Below, one piece after another: positions 17,843-26,979 of a stretch of 64,000 nt of DNA. The number at the start of each line of letters is the position of its first letter. Within the stretch, counting starts at the first letter, position 1. The DNA is from Carnobacterium_B sp040274945. GTDB taxonomy: Bacteria; Bacillota; Bacilli; Lactobacillales; Carnobacteriaceae. The stretch is from the NCBI RefSeq assembly GCF_040274945.1, contig NZ_JBEMAR010000012.1:1-64000 (forward strand), read 5' to 3'. A model generated the notes under the pieces. That model did not search any database. It was not told the DNA's origin and saw only the letters and a list, made by a program, of their open reading frames with translations. The translations under genes and the position numbers were made by a program.

Positions 17843-18274
17843 TTAAATAGTAAAAAGCAATTGTAATTTGTAATCTCCTAATTTTTCTTTTCCTAAAAAT
17901 AAATCATATTCAATAGAGACACTTCCAGAAAAAGGTTTATCTGTATAACTGATCTGCATATCTTTTGTCATGGTCTCTATATTCACTGTACCTTGAGGCG
18001 TACGATAGAGCGTTTCAAATCGTTCACCTTTATCAAATCTCATGCGTGTCGTTGTTTCACCTTTACGCGTAAGAGTCACAATACCAGAAGGGTCGATTTT
18101 AACTGTCACAGGAACAACTCCTGTTTCATAAGTTTCTTGAAAACGAATGTAATAAGATGAATTCATTTGAACGACTTTACCTACTTCATCAAATACATGT
18201 TTTTCGGTTTCATTGCCTTGAGAGATAATCGTCTCTAAATGTACCTGCGCTACTCTTCCTTTTGATAAATCCAA
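17843..18274 (-). CDS. DUF1934 family protein (YwiB-like)
   Basis: 143 aa, beta-rich, matching the DUF1934 calycin-like family by length and motifs (SYYIRFQETYE, VKIDPSGIVTLTRKG, FDKGERFETLYRTPQG, GDYKLQL). No function is established. It lies 44 bases upstream of rpoE on the same strand and is divergent from lipL. A small-molecule-binding barrel is only suggested by the fold class. Confidence 0.8.
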   Translation of the reverse strand: MDLSKGRVAQVHLETIISQGNETEKHVFDEVGKVVQMNSSYYIRFQETYETGVVPVTVKIDPSGIVTLTRKGETTTRMRFDKGERFETLYRTPQGTVNIETMTKDMQISYTDKPFSGSVSIEYDLFLGKEKLGDYKLQLLFTI

Positions 18275-18430
18275 TTTATTTCACCTCATATTTTTTTATT
18301 CCTGTCTTTTAACTATAAATGAATATTTTTTAGCTAGTTGATTTTACTTTATTGCATATCTATCTTATCATAAATTGCAAGATTATTATGCTTTTTTAAA
18401 ACGGTAAAGGAAGAACACAACAATAATATT

Positions 18431-18439
18431 TGCTATAAT
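18431..18439 (+). promoter_or_regulatory. extended -10 promoter of the lipL operon
   Basis: TGCTATAAT, a TG-extended perfect -10, 45 bases before the lipL start. No good -35 is visible. Confidence 0.6.
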
Positions 18440-18483
18440 AAGGAAGAGTTACTGTTTCTAATCAAATAAAGGAAGTAAAACCA

Positions 18484-19353
18484 ATGAATCCTACTGATAC
18501 TAAAGACTTTCTAACCAGTCATTCTTATGAACTTTATGAATCAACAACCATGCCCTTTACTAACAAAACCATTTCTCACTTCGCATTAACGGATAGTTTA
18601 TTGCGTTATGTTGGAAAGTATAAAAAAAACAGTTTACATTTTTGGCCAACTTCGAATTTAGTTATCTTAGGTATGATGGATACAAAATTACCTTATTTCA
18701 AAGATGCGCTAGAGGTCATAAAAAATTATAACCATTCATTTATTGTCCGAAATTCAGGTGGATTGGCTGTAGTTGGAGATGAAGGCGTGTTGAATTTTTC
18801 TCTTATATTGCCTGAAGATACTCAACAAAAAATGCCCATCAATACTGGATACGAATTTATGCTGCAATTGATCAATGAAGCTATCAAACCGTTTGGAAAG
18901 ATAAGCGAGGCATATGAAATCAAAAATTCTTACTGTCCTGGAGATTTTGATTTAAGTATTGACGGTAAAAAATTTGCAGGCATCTCGCAAAGACGATTAA
19001 AAAGTGGCGTAGCGATCATGATCTACATCAGTGTAAACGGTAATCAAGAAAAAAGAGCTAAAATGATTCGTGATTTTTACCAAGCTGGTCTAAAAGGTGA
19101 AACGGTCAAATGGCATTTTCCATCAGTCGATCCGTCTGTTATGGCAACCTTAGAAGAATTGCTGTCTATTTCTTTAACTGTGGAGGAAATGAAACAGTTG
19201 ATCTTAGATACCCTGCTTCAAAAGAACTGTACCATTTCACCAGGCGACTATTCTTCAGAACTATTAACCGACTATAATGAAGGATTTGAAAAAATGATTC
19301 GCCGCAACCAACAAATGCTTGGCAATTCTATTGATAAGGAGTTAATCGAATGA
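18484..19353 (+). CDS. lipL: lipoate/octanoate transferase, LipL-like
   Basis: 289 aa, biotin/lipoate protein ligase fold. RNSGGLAVVGDEGVLNFSL (89-107) is the binding loop, and the motif NSYCPGDFDLSIDGKKFAGISQRR carries Cys151 plus the Lys pair. The Cys at this place is the acyl-thioester nucleophile of Bacillus LipL (YwfL), which moves octanoyl or lipoyl groups from GcvH to other enzymes. A stand-alone ligase is the alternative. AAGGAAG 8 bases upstream of the ATG; its stop overlaps the next gene by 4 bases. Confidence 0.85.
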   Translation: MNPTDTKDFLTSHSYELYESTTMPFTNKTISHFALTDSLLRYVGKYKKNSLHFWPTSNLVILGMMDTKLPYFKDALEVIKNYNHSFIVRNSGGLAVVGDEGVLNFSLILPEDTQQKMPINTGYEFMLQLINEAIKPFGKISEAYEIKNSYCPGDFDLSIDGKKFAGISQRRLKSGVAIMIYISVNGNQEKRAKMIRDFYQAGLKGETVKWHFPSVDPSVMATLEELLSISLTVEEMKQLILDTLLQKNCTISPGDYSSELLTDYNEGFEKMIRRNQQMLGNSIDKELIE

Positions 19354-20744
19354 GCAACCTTTACGACGCCAATTTTTCATTACCAATCGAACATGTTTTT
19401 CGTGACCCAGTTCATGATTACATTCATGTTCAACACCAAATTATTTTAGACTTAATCAATTCAAGTGAATTTCAGCGCTTACGTCGAATCAAACAATTAG
19501 GTACTTCTTCCTTAACGTTTCATGGTGCAGAACATACTCGTTTCACTCATTCGTTAGGTGTATACGAGATTACTCGTCGAATCTGTGATAAATTCCAGCG
19601 AAATTATGCTACTCAAACACCAGATGATGGCGGTTGGGATGATAATGAACGCTTAGTTGCCTTATGCGCAGCACTTTTACACGACATTGGACATGGACCC
19701 TATTCCCATACATTTGAACATATTTTCAAAACCAATCACGAAGAAATCACGGTAGCCATTATCACCTCTCCAGAAACGGAAGTTTTCAAAGTGCTAGCCA
19801 AGGTGAGTGAAGACTTTCCTGCAAAGGTTGCTAGTGTCATTCAAAAAACGTATCCTAATCCGCAAGTGGTCCAACTTATTTCTAGTCAAATCGATGCCGA
19901 TCGGATGGACTACTTGTTACGAGATGCCTATCATACAGGCGTAAATTATGGTACATTTGATTTAACTCGTATTCTTAGAGTAATTCGTCCTTACAAAGAT
20001 GGGATCTATTTCCAATTATCCGGTATGCATGCTGTTGAAGATTACGTCGTAAGTCGCTATCAAATGTACATGCAAGTTTATTTCCATCCTGTTTCAAGAG
20101 GTATGGAAGTTATTTTAGATCATCTGCTGAAACGCGCAAAAAAAATGTACCTTAATCCAGAGATTCAATTTAATGACCAACTAAATTTGCTCATTCCTTT
20201 TTTTGAAAAGAACTTTACACTTAAAGATTATTTAAAATTGGATGACGGTGTGCTAGCTACTTACTTTACGTTATGGAAAGATGAAAAAGATCCTATACTA
20301 AGCGATTTAGCTACGCGGTTTCTTGATCGACACCCTTTCAAATCCGTTAAATTCTCCAGTAAAACAGACTTGAATTTGATCGAAGAGTTAAAAGTTATTA
20401 TTCGTGAAGCTGGTTACGATACAGATTATTATACAGCGGTTAATAACAGTTATGACTTACCTTATGACTTTTATCGACCAAATCAGGACACGAACCGCAC
20501 GCAAATTGAATTGGTCTATCAAGATGGTACATTAGTAGAACTATCTAAGGTCAGTGAAATTGTGTCTTCTATAACAGGAAAGGTTCGTGGCGACGAACGA
20601 TTTTATGTACCAAAAGAATTTTTAAAACCTAGAACTTCTGAAGAAATTACGTTATTTGAAGACTTGTATCATGAATTTAATCGTTATATTAAAAATGGGG
20701 CTATTGCAGACCCAAATAAACCAGTGGAGGATTCACTTAAATGA
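19350..20744 (+). CDS. HD-domain phosphohydrolase, dGTPase-like (YwfO family)
   Basis: 464 aa. HD-superfamily metal ligands: HGAEHTRFTHSLG (58-70), the HD pair in ALLHDIGHGPYSH (111-112) and a later Asp in QIDADRMDYLLRDAYHTG. Closely resembles the structurally known dNTP triphosphohydrolase of Enterococcus faecalis and Bacillus YwfO. Likely removes triphosphate from dNTPs under allosteric control, adjusting nucleotide pools. Overlaps lipL and the following HAD gene by 4 bases each, so translation is coupled. Confidence 0.85.
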   Translation: MSNLYDANFSLPIEHVFRDPVHDYIHVQHQIILDLINSSEFQRLRRIKQLGTSSLTFHGAEHTRFTHSLGVYEITRRICDKFQRNYATQTPDDGGWDDNERLVALCAALLHDIGHGPYSHTFEHIFKTNHEEITVAIITSPETEVFKVLAKVSEDFPAKVASVIQKTYPNPQVVQLISSQIDADRMDYLLRDAYHTGVNYGTFDLTRILRVIRPYKDGIYFQLSGMHAVEDYVVSRYQMYMQVYFHPVSRGMEVILDHLLKRAKKMYLNPEIQFNDQLNLLIPFFEKNFTLKDYLKLDDGVLATYFTLWKDEKDPILSDLATRFLDRHPFKSVKFSSKTDLNLIEELKVIIREAGYDTDYYTAVNNSYDLPYDFYRPNQDTNRTQIELVYQDGTLVELSKVSEIVSSITGKVRGDERFYVPKEFLKPRTSEEITLFEDLYHEFNRYIKNGAIADPNKPVEDSLK

Positions 20745-21580
20745 CTATCGAATTAATTGCTATCGATTTAGATGGTACCTTGTTAACCCCTGAAAGAAAA
20801 ATAACGGCGAAAGTAAAAGAAACGATTGAGATTGCTAAAACAAAAGGCATCAAAGTTGTTGTTTGTACTGGCCGTCCATTGCCAGGAGTATCACCAATCC
20901 TAGAAGCCTTAAATCTAGAAGAAGAAGGCGATTATGTGATTACGTATAATGGCGCGTTAGTCCAACAATCACATAACGGTAAAGCTATCGCTCACCATAC
21001 TTTAAGCCATGAAGATTTTTTGAGAATTGAAGAAATGAGCCGTCAAGTCGATGTGCATTGTCATACGATCGATGAAAAATACATTTACACTGCTAACAGA
21101 GACATCAGTCCTTACAGCGTAAGAGAGTCATTTTTAGTCAATATGCCTATTCGGTACCGCACAGTTGAGGAAATGGATCCAGCTCTTGAAATCAGCAAAA
21201 TGATGATGATCGACGAACCTGATATTTTAGATGCAGCTATTGCCAAATTCCCAGAAGATTTTTACGATGAGTACACTATTTTAAAAAGCGAACCTTTTTA
21301 TCTAGAAGTTTTAAATAAATCTGCTAGTAAAGGACAAGCACTGAAAGATTTGGGAGAAATTCTAGGCATACCAAGAGAAAATATGATGGCCATTGGCGAT
21401 AATGAAAATGACAAAGACATGATAGAATATGCTGGTATGGGTGTAGCCATGGGAAATGCGATTGCCAGCGTAAAAGAAATCAGTAATTACGTTACTGATA
21501 CAAACGAACATGATGGAGTTGCTACGGCTATTGAGGCCATTGCTTTTGAAACACTTCCTGCTGAGAACTACACTAAATAA
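20741..21580 (+). CDS. Cof-type HAD-IIB phosphatase
   Basis: 279 aa. DLDGTLL (residues 8-14) has the nucleophilic Asp pair, VCTGRP is motif II, and GDNENDKDM with the later VAMGNA is motif IV. Resembles YidA-like sugar phosphatases; the substrate is unknown. Last gene of the lipL operon, with a 4-base overlap at its start and a strong bidirectional terminator after it. Confidence 0.85.
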   Translation: MTIELIAIDLDGTLLTPERKITAKVKETIEIAKTKGIKVVVCTGRPLPGVSPILEALNLEEEGDYVITYNGALVQQSHNGKAIAHHTLSHEDFLRIEEMSRQVDVHCHTIDEKYIYTANRDISPYSVRESFLVNMPIRYRTVEEMDPALEISKMMMIDEPDILDAAIAKFPEDFYDEYTILKSEPFYLEVLNKSASKGQALKDLGEILGIPRENMMAIGDNENDKDMIEYAGMGVAMGNAIASVKEISNYVTDTNEHDGVATAIEAIAFETLPAENYTK

Positions 21581-21592
21581 AAATAATAAACT

Positions 21593-21641
21593 AAAAAAAG
21601 AGTGAAACAAACACAATTTGTATTTGTTTCACTCTTTTTTT
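21593..21641. terminator. bidirectional terminator, HAD gene / araR
   Basis: Stem AGAGTGAAACAAA with TTTGTTTCACTCT, A run before and T run after, between two convergent genes. Confidence 0.93.
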
Positions 21642-21705
21642 GTGTACTTCAGAATACGTATAAACTAATTTTCTCAACTTTCATATGAAAAAAAACGAAT
21701 GATTT

Positions 21706-22800
21706 TTAACTTTTTTCAGTAATATTTTTTGCTGATTCTCTTGTGATGAGTTCCGGTTGATAGATAACCGATTCTTTTTTAAAAGAAGGTTTTTCAAGTG
21801 CTTGTATAATCCAATTAGCAGCTTCTTTACCAAGTTGTTCTTTTGGATGGTTGATCGAAGTTAATTTAACATCTGAAGCTGTACTCAAAAATGAATTGTC
21901 ATGACTTACAATTGAAAAATCATCTGGAATATTTTTACCAATCGCGTTGATTTGCTCAATAACTGTCATTGCAATTTGATCATTATAACAAACAAAAGCT
22001 GTAGGTAGATTTTCTAGGTTTAAAAGAACTTGTATCTTATCAGCCAACTCTCCTTTTGTTTCTGTATCAAAAGTAACAATTAACTTATCATCAAAAGATT
22101 TTTTCTTCTTTGAAAATGCTCGTATAAAGCCTTTCATCCTACTTTTCCCTTGCATGTCATCTGTTTTGGTAATCATACTGATTCTTTCATGTCCTAAATC
22201 TAATAAGTGAGTTGTTAACATTTCATTTGCCAACGTATCATCTATCCTAATTTCTGGGACATCCAGTTCTTCATAAGAAGCATTTATAGATACACACGGA
22301 ATACCAGCTTCTTGGATTTTAAGATAGTAATTTAGATTTGGGTTTAGCAGAGCACTTTTCGTAGGCTCAACAATTAGTCCATCTACTTGTTTTTCCAACA
22401 TCATTTCAAGGCTTCTTTTTTCATTTTGAACGTCATTTTGTGTACTAGATAATAATAATGAATAACCGCTCTCGCTTAAAGTTTCTTCCATTCCTCTGAT
22501 GATTGAAGGGAAAATATAATCTGAAAGATAGGTTGTAATGACACCAATTGTTTTATTGCCTGTTTCTTTCACTCGTTGTTGATTTTGATCATTCACATAA
22601 GTTCCAGAACCTTGCTCTTTCTTTAAGAAACCTTCATTAACAAGTTCTGCGATAGATTGTCGAATGGTATGTCTGCTGACACCAAATTGTTCTCTTAATT
22701 TTGCTTCTGAGGGTATTTTGTTCCCTGCAGAATACTCGCCACTTAAAATGAGTTCTTTTAATTGATTTTTGATTACTAAGTATTTCGGTTTATTAGACAT
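21706..22800 (-). CDS. araR: arabinose repressor AraR (GntR DNA-binding / LacI sensor)
   Basis: 364 aa. GntR-type winged helix at residues 1-70 (SEAKLREQFGVSRHTIRQSIAELVNEGFL), then a periplasmic-binding-protein-like sensor of the LacI/GalR type (KTIGVITTYLSDYIFPSIIRGMEE onwards). This fusion is diagnostic of AraR, which releases DNA on binding L-arabinose. It follows araA on the same strand but has its own promoter with a GTACGTAC operator, so it should repress itself and araBDA. Confidence 0.95.
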   Translation of the reverse strand: MSNKPKYLVIKNQLKELILSGEYSAGNKIPSEAKLREQFGVSRHTIRQSIAELVNEGFLKKEQGSGTYVNDQNQQRVKETGNKTIGVITTYLSDYIFPSIIRGMEETLSESGYSLLLSSTQNDVQNEKRSLEMMLEKQVDGLIVEPTKSALLNPNLNYYLKIQEAGIPCVSINASYEELDVPEIRIDDTLANEMLTTHLLDLGHERISMITKTDDMQGKSRMKGFIRAFSKKKKSFDDKLIVTFDTETKGELADKIQVLLNLENLPTAFVCYNDQIAMTVIEQINAIGKNIPDDFSIVSHDNSFLSTASDVKLTSINHPKEQLGKEAANWIIQALEKPSFKKESVIYQPELITRESAKNITEKS

Positions 22801-22816
22801 TTAATCACCTTCCATA

Positions 22817-22861
22817 AGTTGTACGTACATGAATAGTACATGATGTCAATGAACAAAGCAA
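22817..22861 (-). promoter_or_regulatory. araR promoter with AraR operator
   Basis: TTGCTT (22856-22861), 17-base spacer, TACTAT (22833-22838), then the palindrome TTGTACGTACAT (22819-22830) just inside the transcribed region. The Bacillus AraR site is ATTTGTACGTACAAAT, so autorepression is expected. A weaker site ATTACGTACAG lies at 22902-22912. Confidence 0.8.
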
Positions 22862-22933
22862 GATTCTGTACTATTTTCACCCATTGATCCTTATCTTACT
22901 TTATTACGTACAGCTAATAGTAACTTTTTGTCC

Positions 22934-22968
22934 AAGAAAAAAGTGCTTTTTCAAGCACTCTTTTTCTT
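22934..22968 (-). terminator. araA terminator
   Basis: AAGAAAAAAGTGCTT pairs with AAGCACTCTTTTTCTT, overlapping the araA stop. Ends the araBDA transcript before araR. Confidence 0.85.
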
Positions 22969-24391
22969 ATTTAATAACTACATAATCTAATTCAACCATT
23001 TTAGCCCATGTAGCAATTTGGTCTGTAGTTAAATTTAATGAAACTACAGTGTGGTGCCCGCCGCCATTTTCAATCCATGATTGGACACCCTCTGTAAAGT
23101 TTGGCTTCACTTTCCATAATACCCGCGCAACTGGCAAGTGAGGAGCTTGTTCTTCCGGTTCAAATGCAGAGACTTCATTAATTAGAAGTTTGAAGTGTGT
23201 GCCAAAATCGGACATAGTAACCACTACACCTTCTCCAGATTTACCGTCAAAGACTAGACGTGCAGGGTCTTCACGATCTCCCATTGATAGCGGTGAGACA
23301 ACTACTTTAGGCTTATTACTTGCTAAGGTAGGATCTACTTCCATCATATGAGATTGTAAAATCGATTCTTTTCCTTCTGCCAATTCATATGTGTAGTCTT
23401 CCATGAATCCAGTGTTTTCATTGTGTGCCATAACTTTCATTAGACGATCAATAGCAGCAGTCTTCCAATCGCCTTCTCCAGCAAATCCATATCCATCTGC
23501 CATTAAACGTTGAACTGACAGACCTGGCAATTGTTGCATGCCATAAAGATCCTCAAAATTTGTAGTAAAAGCATTGTAGTTTCCAGCTTCTAAAAAGCGA
23601 CGTAAGCCAATTTCTTGTTTGACTTGAGCCTTAACATGATTTTCCCAATCTTGATGGTCATAGCTACCATAATCAAAATCGTAAAGCGTTTTATACTCGT
23701 TAAAGAGCTCTTCTATTTCTGTTTCTTTTACTGCATCTATATACTGCACAAGGTCTCCAATACCAAAATAATCTACTGTCCATCCGAATTGGATTTGTGC
23801 CTCTACTTTATCTCCTTCAGTTACAGCTACATTTCGCATATTATCGCCAAATCGTGCTACCTTAATATTAAAACTTTCAATGTAAGCAACCGCTACATCC
23901 ATCCATTCCGCAATTTGTTTTTGTACCGTAGGATTTTTCCAATAACCAACCACTATTTTATTTTGTTTCTTTAAACGAGCATTGATAAATCCGTATTCTC
24001 GGTCACCATGAGCAGATTGATTTAGATTCATAAAGTCCATATCAATCGTCTCCCACGGAATGCTTTCATTAAATTGAGTCGCTAGATGTAACAACGGTTT
24101 TTGCAACAATTTTGTTCCTCGAATCCACATTTTTGCTGGTGAGAATGTATGCATCCATGTGATGACTCCAGCTACTTCATCATGATAATTAGCTTCTTTC
24201 ATTACTCTAGTGATTTTATCCGCAGTAACAGCTAATTCTTGTAGTACAATTGGATACGGAAGTTTCCCACTCTCATTCAATTCACTAACTAAAATTTCTG
24301 CGTGTTTTTTTACTTCTAACAATGTTTCTTCTCCATACAAGTGCTGTGAACCAACTACAAACCAAAATTCTTTTTTTCCTATAGTCAACAT
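22967..24391 (-). CDS. araA: L-arabinose isomerase
   Basis: 474 aa, full length. N-terminal FWFVVGSQHLYGEE and LHLATQFNESIPW, metal-site GFAGEGDWKTAAIDRLMK and C-terminal ENGGGHHTVVSLNL contain the conserved Glu and His ligands. Converts L-arabinose to L-ribulose with Mn2+. Third gene of araB-araD-araA; 15 bases separate it from araD. GGGAGAG precedes the ATG. Confidence 0.97.
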   Translation of the reverse strand: MLTIGKKEFWFVVGSQHLYGEETLLEVKKHAEILVSELNESGKLPYPIVLQELAVTADKITRVMKEANYHDEVAGVITWMHTFSPAKMWIRGTKLLQKPLLHLATQFNESIPWETIDMDFMNLNQSAHGDREYGFINARLKKQNKIVVGYWKNPTVQKQIAEWMDVAVAYIESFNIKVARFGDNMRNVAVTEGDKVEAQIQFGWTVDYFGIGDLVQYIDAVKETEIEELFNEYKTLYDFDYGSYDHQDWENHVKAQVKQEIGLRRFLEAGNYNAFTTNFEDLYGMQQLPGLSVQRLMADGYGFAGEGDWKTAAIDRLMKVMAHNENTGFMEDYTYELAEGKESILQSHMMEVDPTLASNKPKVVVSPLSMGDREDPARLVFDGKSGEGVVVTMSDFGTHFKLLINEVSAFEPEEQAPHLPVARVLWKVKPNFTEGVQSWIENGGGHHTVVSLNLTTDQIATWAKMVELDYVVIK

Positions 24392-24406
24392 AATTTATTC
24401 TCTCCC

Positions 24407-25111
24407 TTAGTGTGTGTTTTTTTGTCCATAATAGGCATTTTTACCATGTTTACGTAAATAATGTTTATCTAAAACCCTTTGTGGAAGCTCTTCGGAAAAG
24501 CTGTTTAGCTGTCTCGAAAAAAGATTCATTTTACAAACTTCATCTAATACAACTGCATTCATCACTGCGTCTTTCGCATTTTTTCCCCAAGTAAACGGTC
24601 CATGTCCATGCAATAACACCCCAGGGATTTCCATTGGTTTAATATTTCGTTCTTTAAACGTTTCTACAATCACATGACCAGTTTGTTCTTCGTAACCTTC
24701 GTCGATCTCTTCTTGATTCAAAAAACGTGCACAAGGGATTGAACCATAGAAAGTATCAGCATGTGTCGTTCCCATTGCCGGTACGTCCAATCCTGCTTGA
24801 GCCCAAATCGTTGCCCAAGTTGAATGCGTATGGACAATACCACCAATTTCTGGAAATTCTTTGTATAATACGGCATGAGTGAACGTATCAGAAGAAGGGT
24901 TTAAGTTTCCTTCAACAACTTTTCCATCCATATCACAAACGACCATATCACTGGCCTTCATTTCTTCATAACTAATGCCACTAGGTTTAATTACAAATAA
25001 TCCCTGTTCACGATCTACAGCACTTACATTGCCCCATGTGTATTTGATTAGTCCTTGTTTTGGAAGTTCCAAATTGGCTTGAAAAACTTCTTCTTTCAAT
25101 TGTTCTAACAC
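24407..25111 (-). CDS. araD: L-ribulose-5-phosphate 4-epimerase
   Basis: 234 aa class II aldolase fold. Zinc His in GGIVHTHSTWATIWAQAG and VLLHGHGPFTWGKN, phosphate-binding GNVSAVDRE and KPSGISYE. Converts L-ribulose 5-phosphate to D-xylulose 5-phosphate, entering the pentose phosphate or phosphoketolase route. GTG start (25109-25111) supported by GGAGGAG 6 bases upstream. Lies 14 bases after araB. Confidence 0.97.
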   Translation of the reverse strand: MLEQLKEEVFQANLELPKQGLIKYTWGNVSAVDREQGLFVIKPSGISYEEMKASDMVVCDMDGKVVEGNLNPSSDTFTHAVLYKEFPEIGGIVHTHSTWATIWAQAGLDVPAMGTTHADTFYGSIPCARFLNQEEIDEGYEEQTGHVIVETFKERNIKPMEIPGVLLHGHGPFTWGKNAKDAVMNAVVLDEVCKMNLFSRQLNSFSEELPQRVLDKHYLRKHGKNAYYGQKNTH

Positions 25112-25125
25112 AATAGTCTCCTCCT

Positions 25126-26733
25126 TTAAATCAAATGATCAATTGCGGCTTGTTCAATAGGGATTCCTGCTTTATACCGCTTAATAAAGACTTCAAAACC
25201 TTCAACATCTTCTTTTTGAGGTTTTTCTTCCGTGCCTGTATCACCTGCAAATACTTGATTCTTAAGAAACTCTTCTAGTGATTCATTTTCATTTCTTGTT
25301 TTAATATAACTTGCTAACAAAGCAATTCCCCATGCTCCGCCTTCTCCGGCTGTATCCATTACTGATACGGGAGCATTCATAGCGGCCGCCATAATTTGTT
25401 GTCCAACTTTCTTTGTTTTGAACAAACCACCATGACCATAGATTTTGTTGATTTGGACTTTCTCCTCTTTTAAAAGTATGTCCATACCGACTTTTAACGC
25501 TCCTAAAGCTGAATAAAGATGAACACGCATAAAATTGGCTAAATTAAATTGACTTTCAGGCGAACGTACGAATAAGGGTCTTCCTTCTTTTATTCCTGTA
25601 ATATTCTCTCCAGAATAATAACCATAGGATAATAATCCACCGCAGTCCTTATCTCCTTCAAGTGCTTTAGTAAATAGATGCTCAAATAGCTTATCTGTTT
25701 CCATCTCTATTCCTGCTGTTTCTAAAAATTCACGAAACAACTTGACCCAAGCATTGATATCAGAAGAACAATTATTTGCATGTACCATACCAACCAAATC
25801 ACCAGAAGGGGTTGTTACTAAGTCAATTTCTGGATACACTTTTTGCAATTCTTTTTCCAAAACAATCATCGCAAATACCGAAGTTCCAGCAGATACGTTC
25901 CCAGTATGTTTAGCAACACTATTTGTAGCAACCATTCCTGTACCTGCATCGCCTTCGGGTGGACATAATGGAATGCCAGGTTGTAAATTTCCGGTTGGAT
26001 CAAGAAGTTCTGCACCTTCTTTTGTCAGATACCCAGCCTCTTCTCCGGCTAATAATATTTGAGGTAAAATTTCTTCGAGTTTCCAAGTGTGATTCTTATC
26101 TGCAATTCGTTCATTAAATTGCTTAATCATCCTTACGTCATAATTTTTTGTCTCTATGTCAATCGGAAACATTCCCGAGGCATCTCCAACTCCTAAGACC
26201 TTCTTATTTGTCAGTTTCCAATGGATGTAACCAGCTAATGTCGTGAAGAATGTTATATCTTGTACATGAGATTCTTGATTTAAGATTGCCTGATGCAAAT
26301 GAGCAATGCTCCATCTTTGAGGAATATTAAAGTTAAACAGTGTCGTCAATTCTTTTTCTGCCTGTTCAGTCATTGAATTACGCCAAGTACGAAAAGGTAC
26401 TAATAACTCATCTTTTTTATTAAACGCCATATATCCGTGCATCATAGCACTAAATCCAAGAGATCCAATCGTTGTTAATGTTTCTCCATACTTTTCTTTT
26501 ACCTCTAAAGCCATTAGCTGATAACTATTTTGTAAACCCTTCCATATGTCTGTAAGTGAATAAGTCCAGATATTGTTTTCTAAACGATTTTCCCATTCGT
26601 AACTCCCTGAGGCAATGGTATTAAATTTCTGATCAATTAATACGGCTTTAATGCGAGTAGATCCAAATTCAATTCCTAAGGATGTTTCTCCTCTAGCAAT
26701 TGCTTCTTTTATCAGCCTATTTCTTTCTTCCAA
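25126..26733 (-). CDS. araB: ribulokinase (FGGY family)
   Basis: 535 aa. FGGY carbohydrate kinase: ATP-binding LGIEFGSTRIKAVLID near the N terminus and YGHGGLFKTKKVGQQIMAAAMN with GEGGAWGIALLA near the C terminus. It resembles the shorter AraB form of lactic acid bacteria and Bacilli. Phosphorylates L-ribulose. First gene of araBDA. The start is TTG (26731-26733) with AGGGGG 7 bases upstream; no better ATG exists nearby. Confidence 0.95.
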   Translation of the reverse strand: MEERNRLIKEAIARGETSLGIEFGSTRIKAVLIDQKFNTIASGSYEWENRLENNIWTYSLTDIWKGLQNSYQLMALEVKEKYGETLTTIGSLGFSAMMHGYMAFNKKDELLVPFRTWRNSMTEQAEKELTTLFNFNIPQRWSIAHLHQAILNQESHVQDITFFTTLAGYIHWKLTNKKVLGVGDASGMFPIDIETKNYDVRMIKQFNERIADKNHTWKLEEILPQILLAGEEAGYLTKEGAELLDPTGNLQPGIPLCPPEGDAGTGMVATNSVAKHTGNVSAGTSVFAMIVLEKELQKVYPEIDLVTTPSGDLVGMVHANNCSSDINAWVKLFREFLETAGIEMETDKLFEHLFTKALEGDKDCGGLLSYGYYSGENITGIKEGRPLFVRSPESQFNLANFMRVHLYSALGALKVGMDILLKEEKVQINKIYGHGGLFKTKKVGQQIMAAAMNAPVSVMDTAGEGGAWGIALLASYIKTRNENESLEEFLKNQVFAGDTGTEEKPQKEDVEGFEVFIKRYKAGIPIEQAAIDHLI

Positions 26734-26800
26734 AGCTTTTCCCCCTCTTTCGCTTAACAGTAGCAGTTAAAAAATTTAACAGTATTTGTTACCGCTAAAT

Positions 26801-26814
26801 TGTAACCGTTTTCC
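26801..26814 (-). promoter_or_regulatory. cre site at the araB start site
   Basis: TGTAACCGTTTTCC fits the CcpA-binding consensus TGNAANCGNTNNC. It covers the expected transcription start of araB, so CcpA would block transcription when glucose is present. Confidence 0.75.
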
Positions 26815-26822
26815 ATAAAACA

Positions 26823-26851
26823 ATTATAAAATAGTTATACGTACATGTCAA
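26823..26851 (-). promoter_or_regulatory. araBDA promoter
   Basis: Consensus TTGACA (26846-26851) and TATAAT (26823-26828), spacer 17, minus strand. Confidence 0.9.
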
Positions 26852-26877
26852 TGACATTATATATATACGTACGAACG
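26834..26877. promoter_or_regulatory. two AraR operators on the araB promoter
   Basis: TTATACGTACATG (26835-26847) lies inside the -35/-10 spacer, and TATACGTACGAAC (26864-26876) lies 28 bases upstream. Both share the TACGTAC core with the araR operator. The pair predicts tight arabinose-relieved repression with cooperative binding. Confidence 0.85.
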
Positions 26878-26898
26878 AATTGTATAGATTATCAATAA

Positions 26899-26961
26899 AA
26901 AAAAATAAAAATGACTCTGCTGTTCGTATGAAAATCCACTCAGCCATTTTTATTTTTTAAA
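26899..26961 (-). terminator. terminator of the arabinan operon
   Basis: AAATAAAAATG pairs with CATTTTTATTT around a partly paired centre (GCTGAG side), followed by T8 on the minus strand, 20 bases after the abfA stop. Confidence 0.8.
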
Positions 26962-26979
26962 TTCGCTATTCTGCTTACC

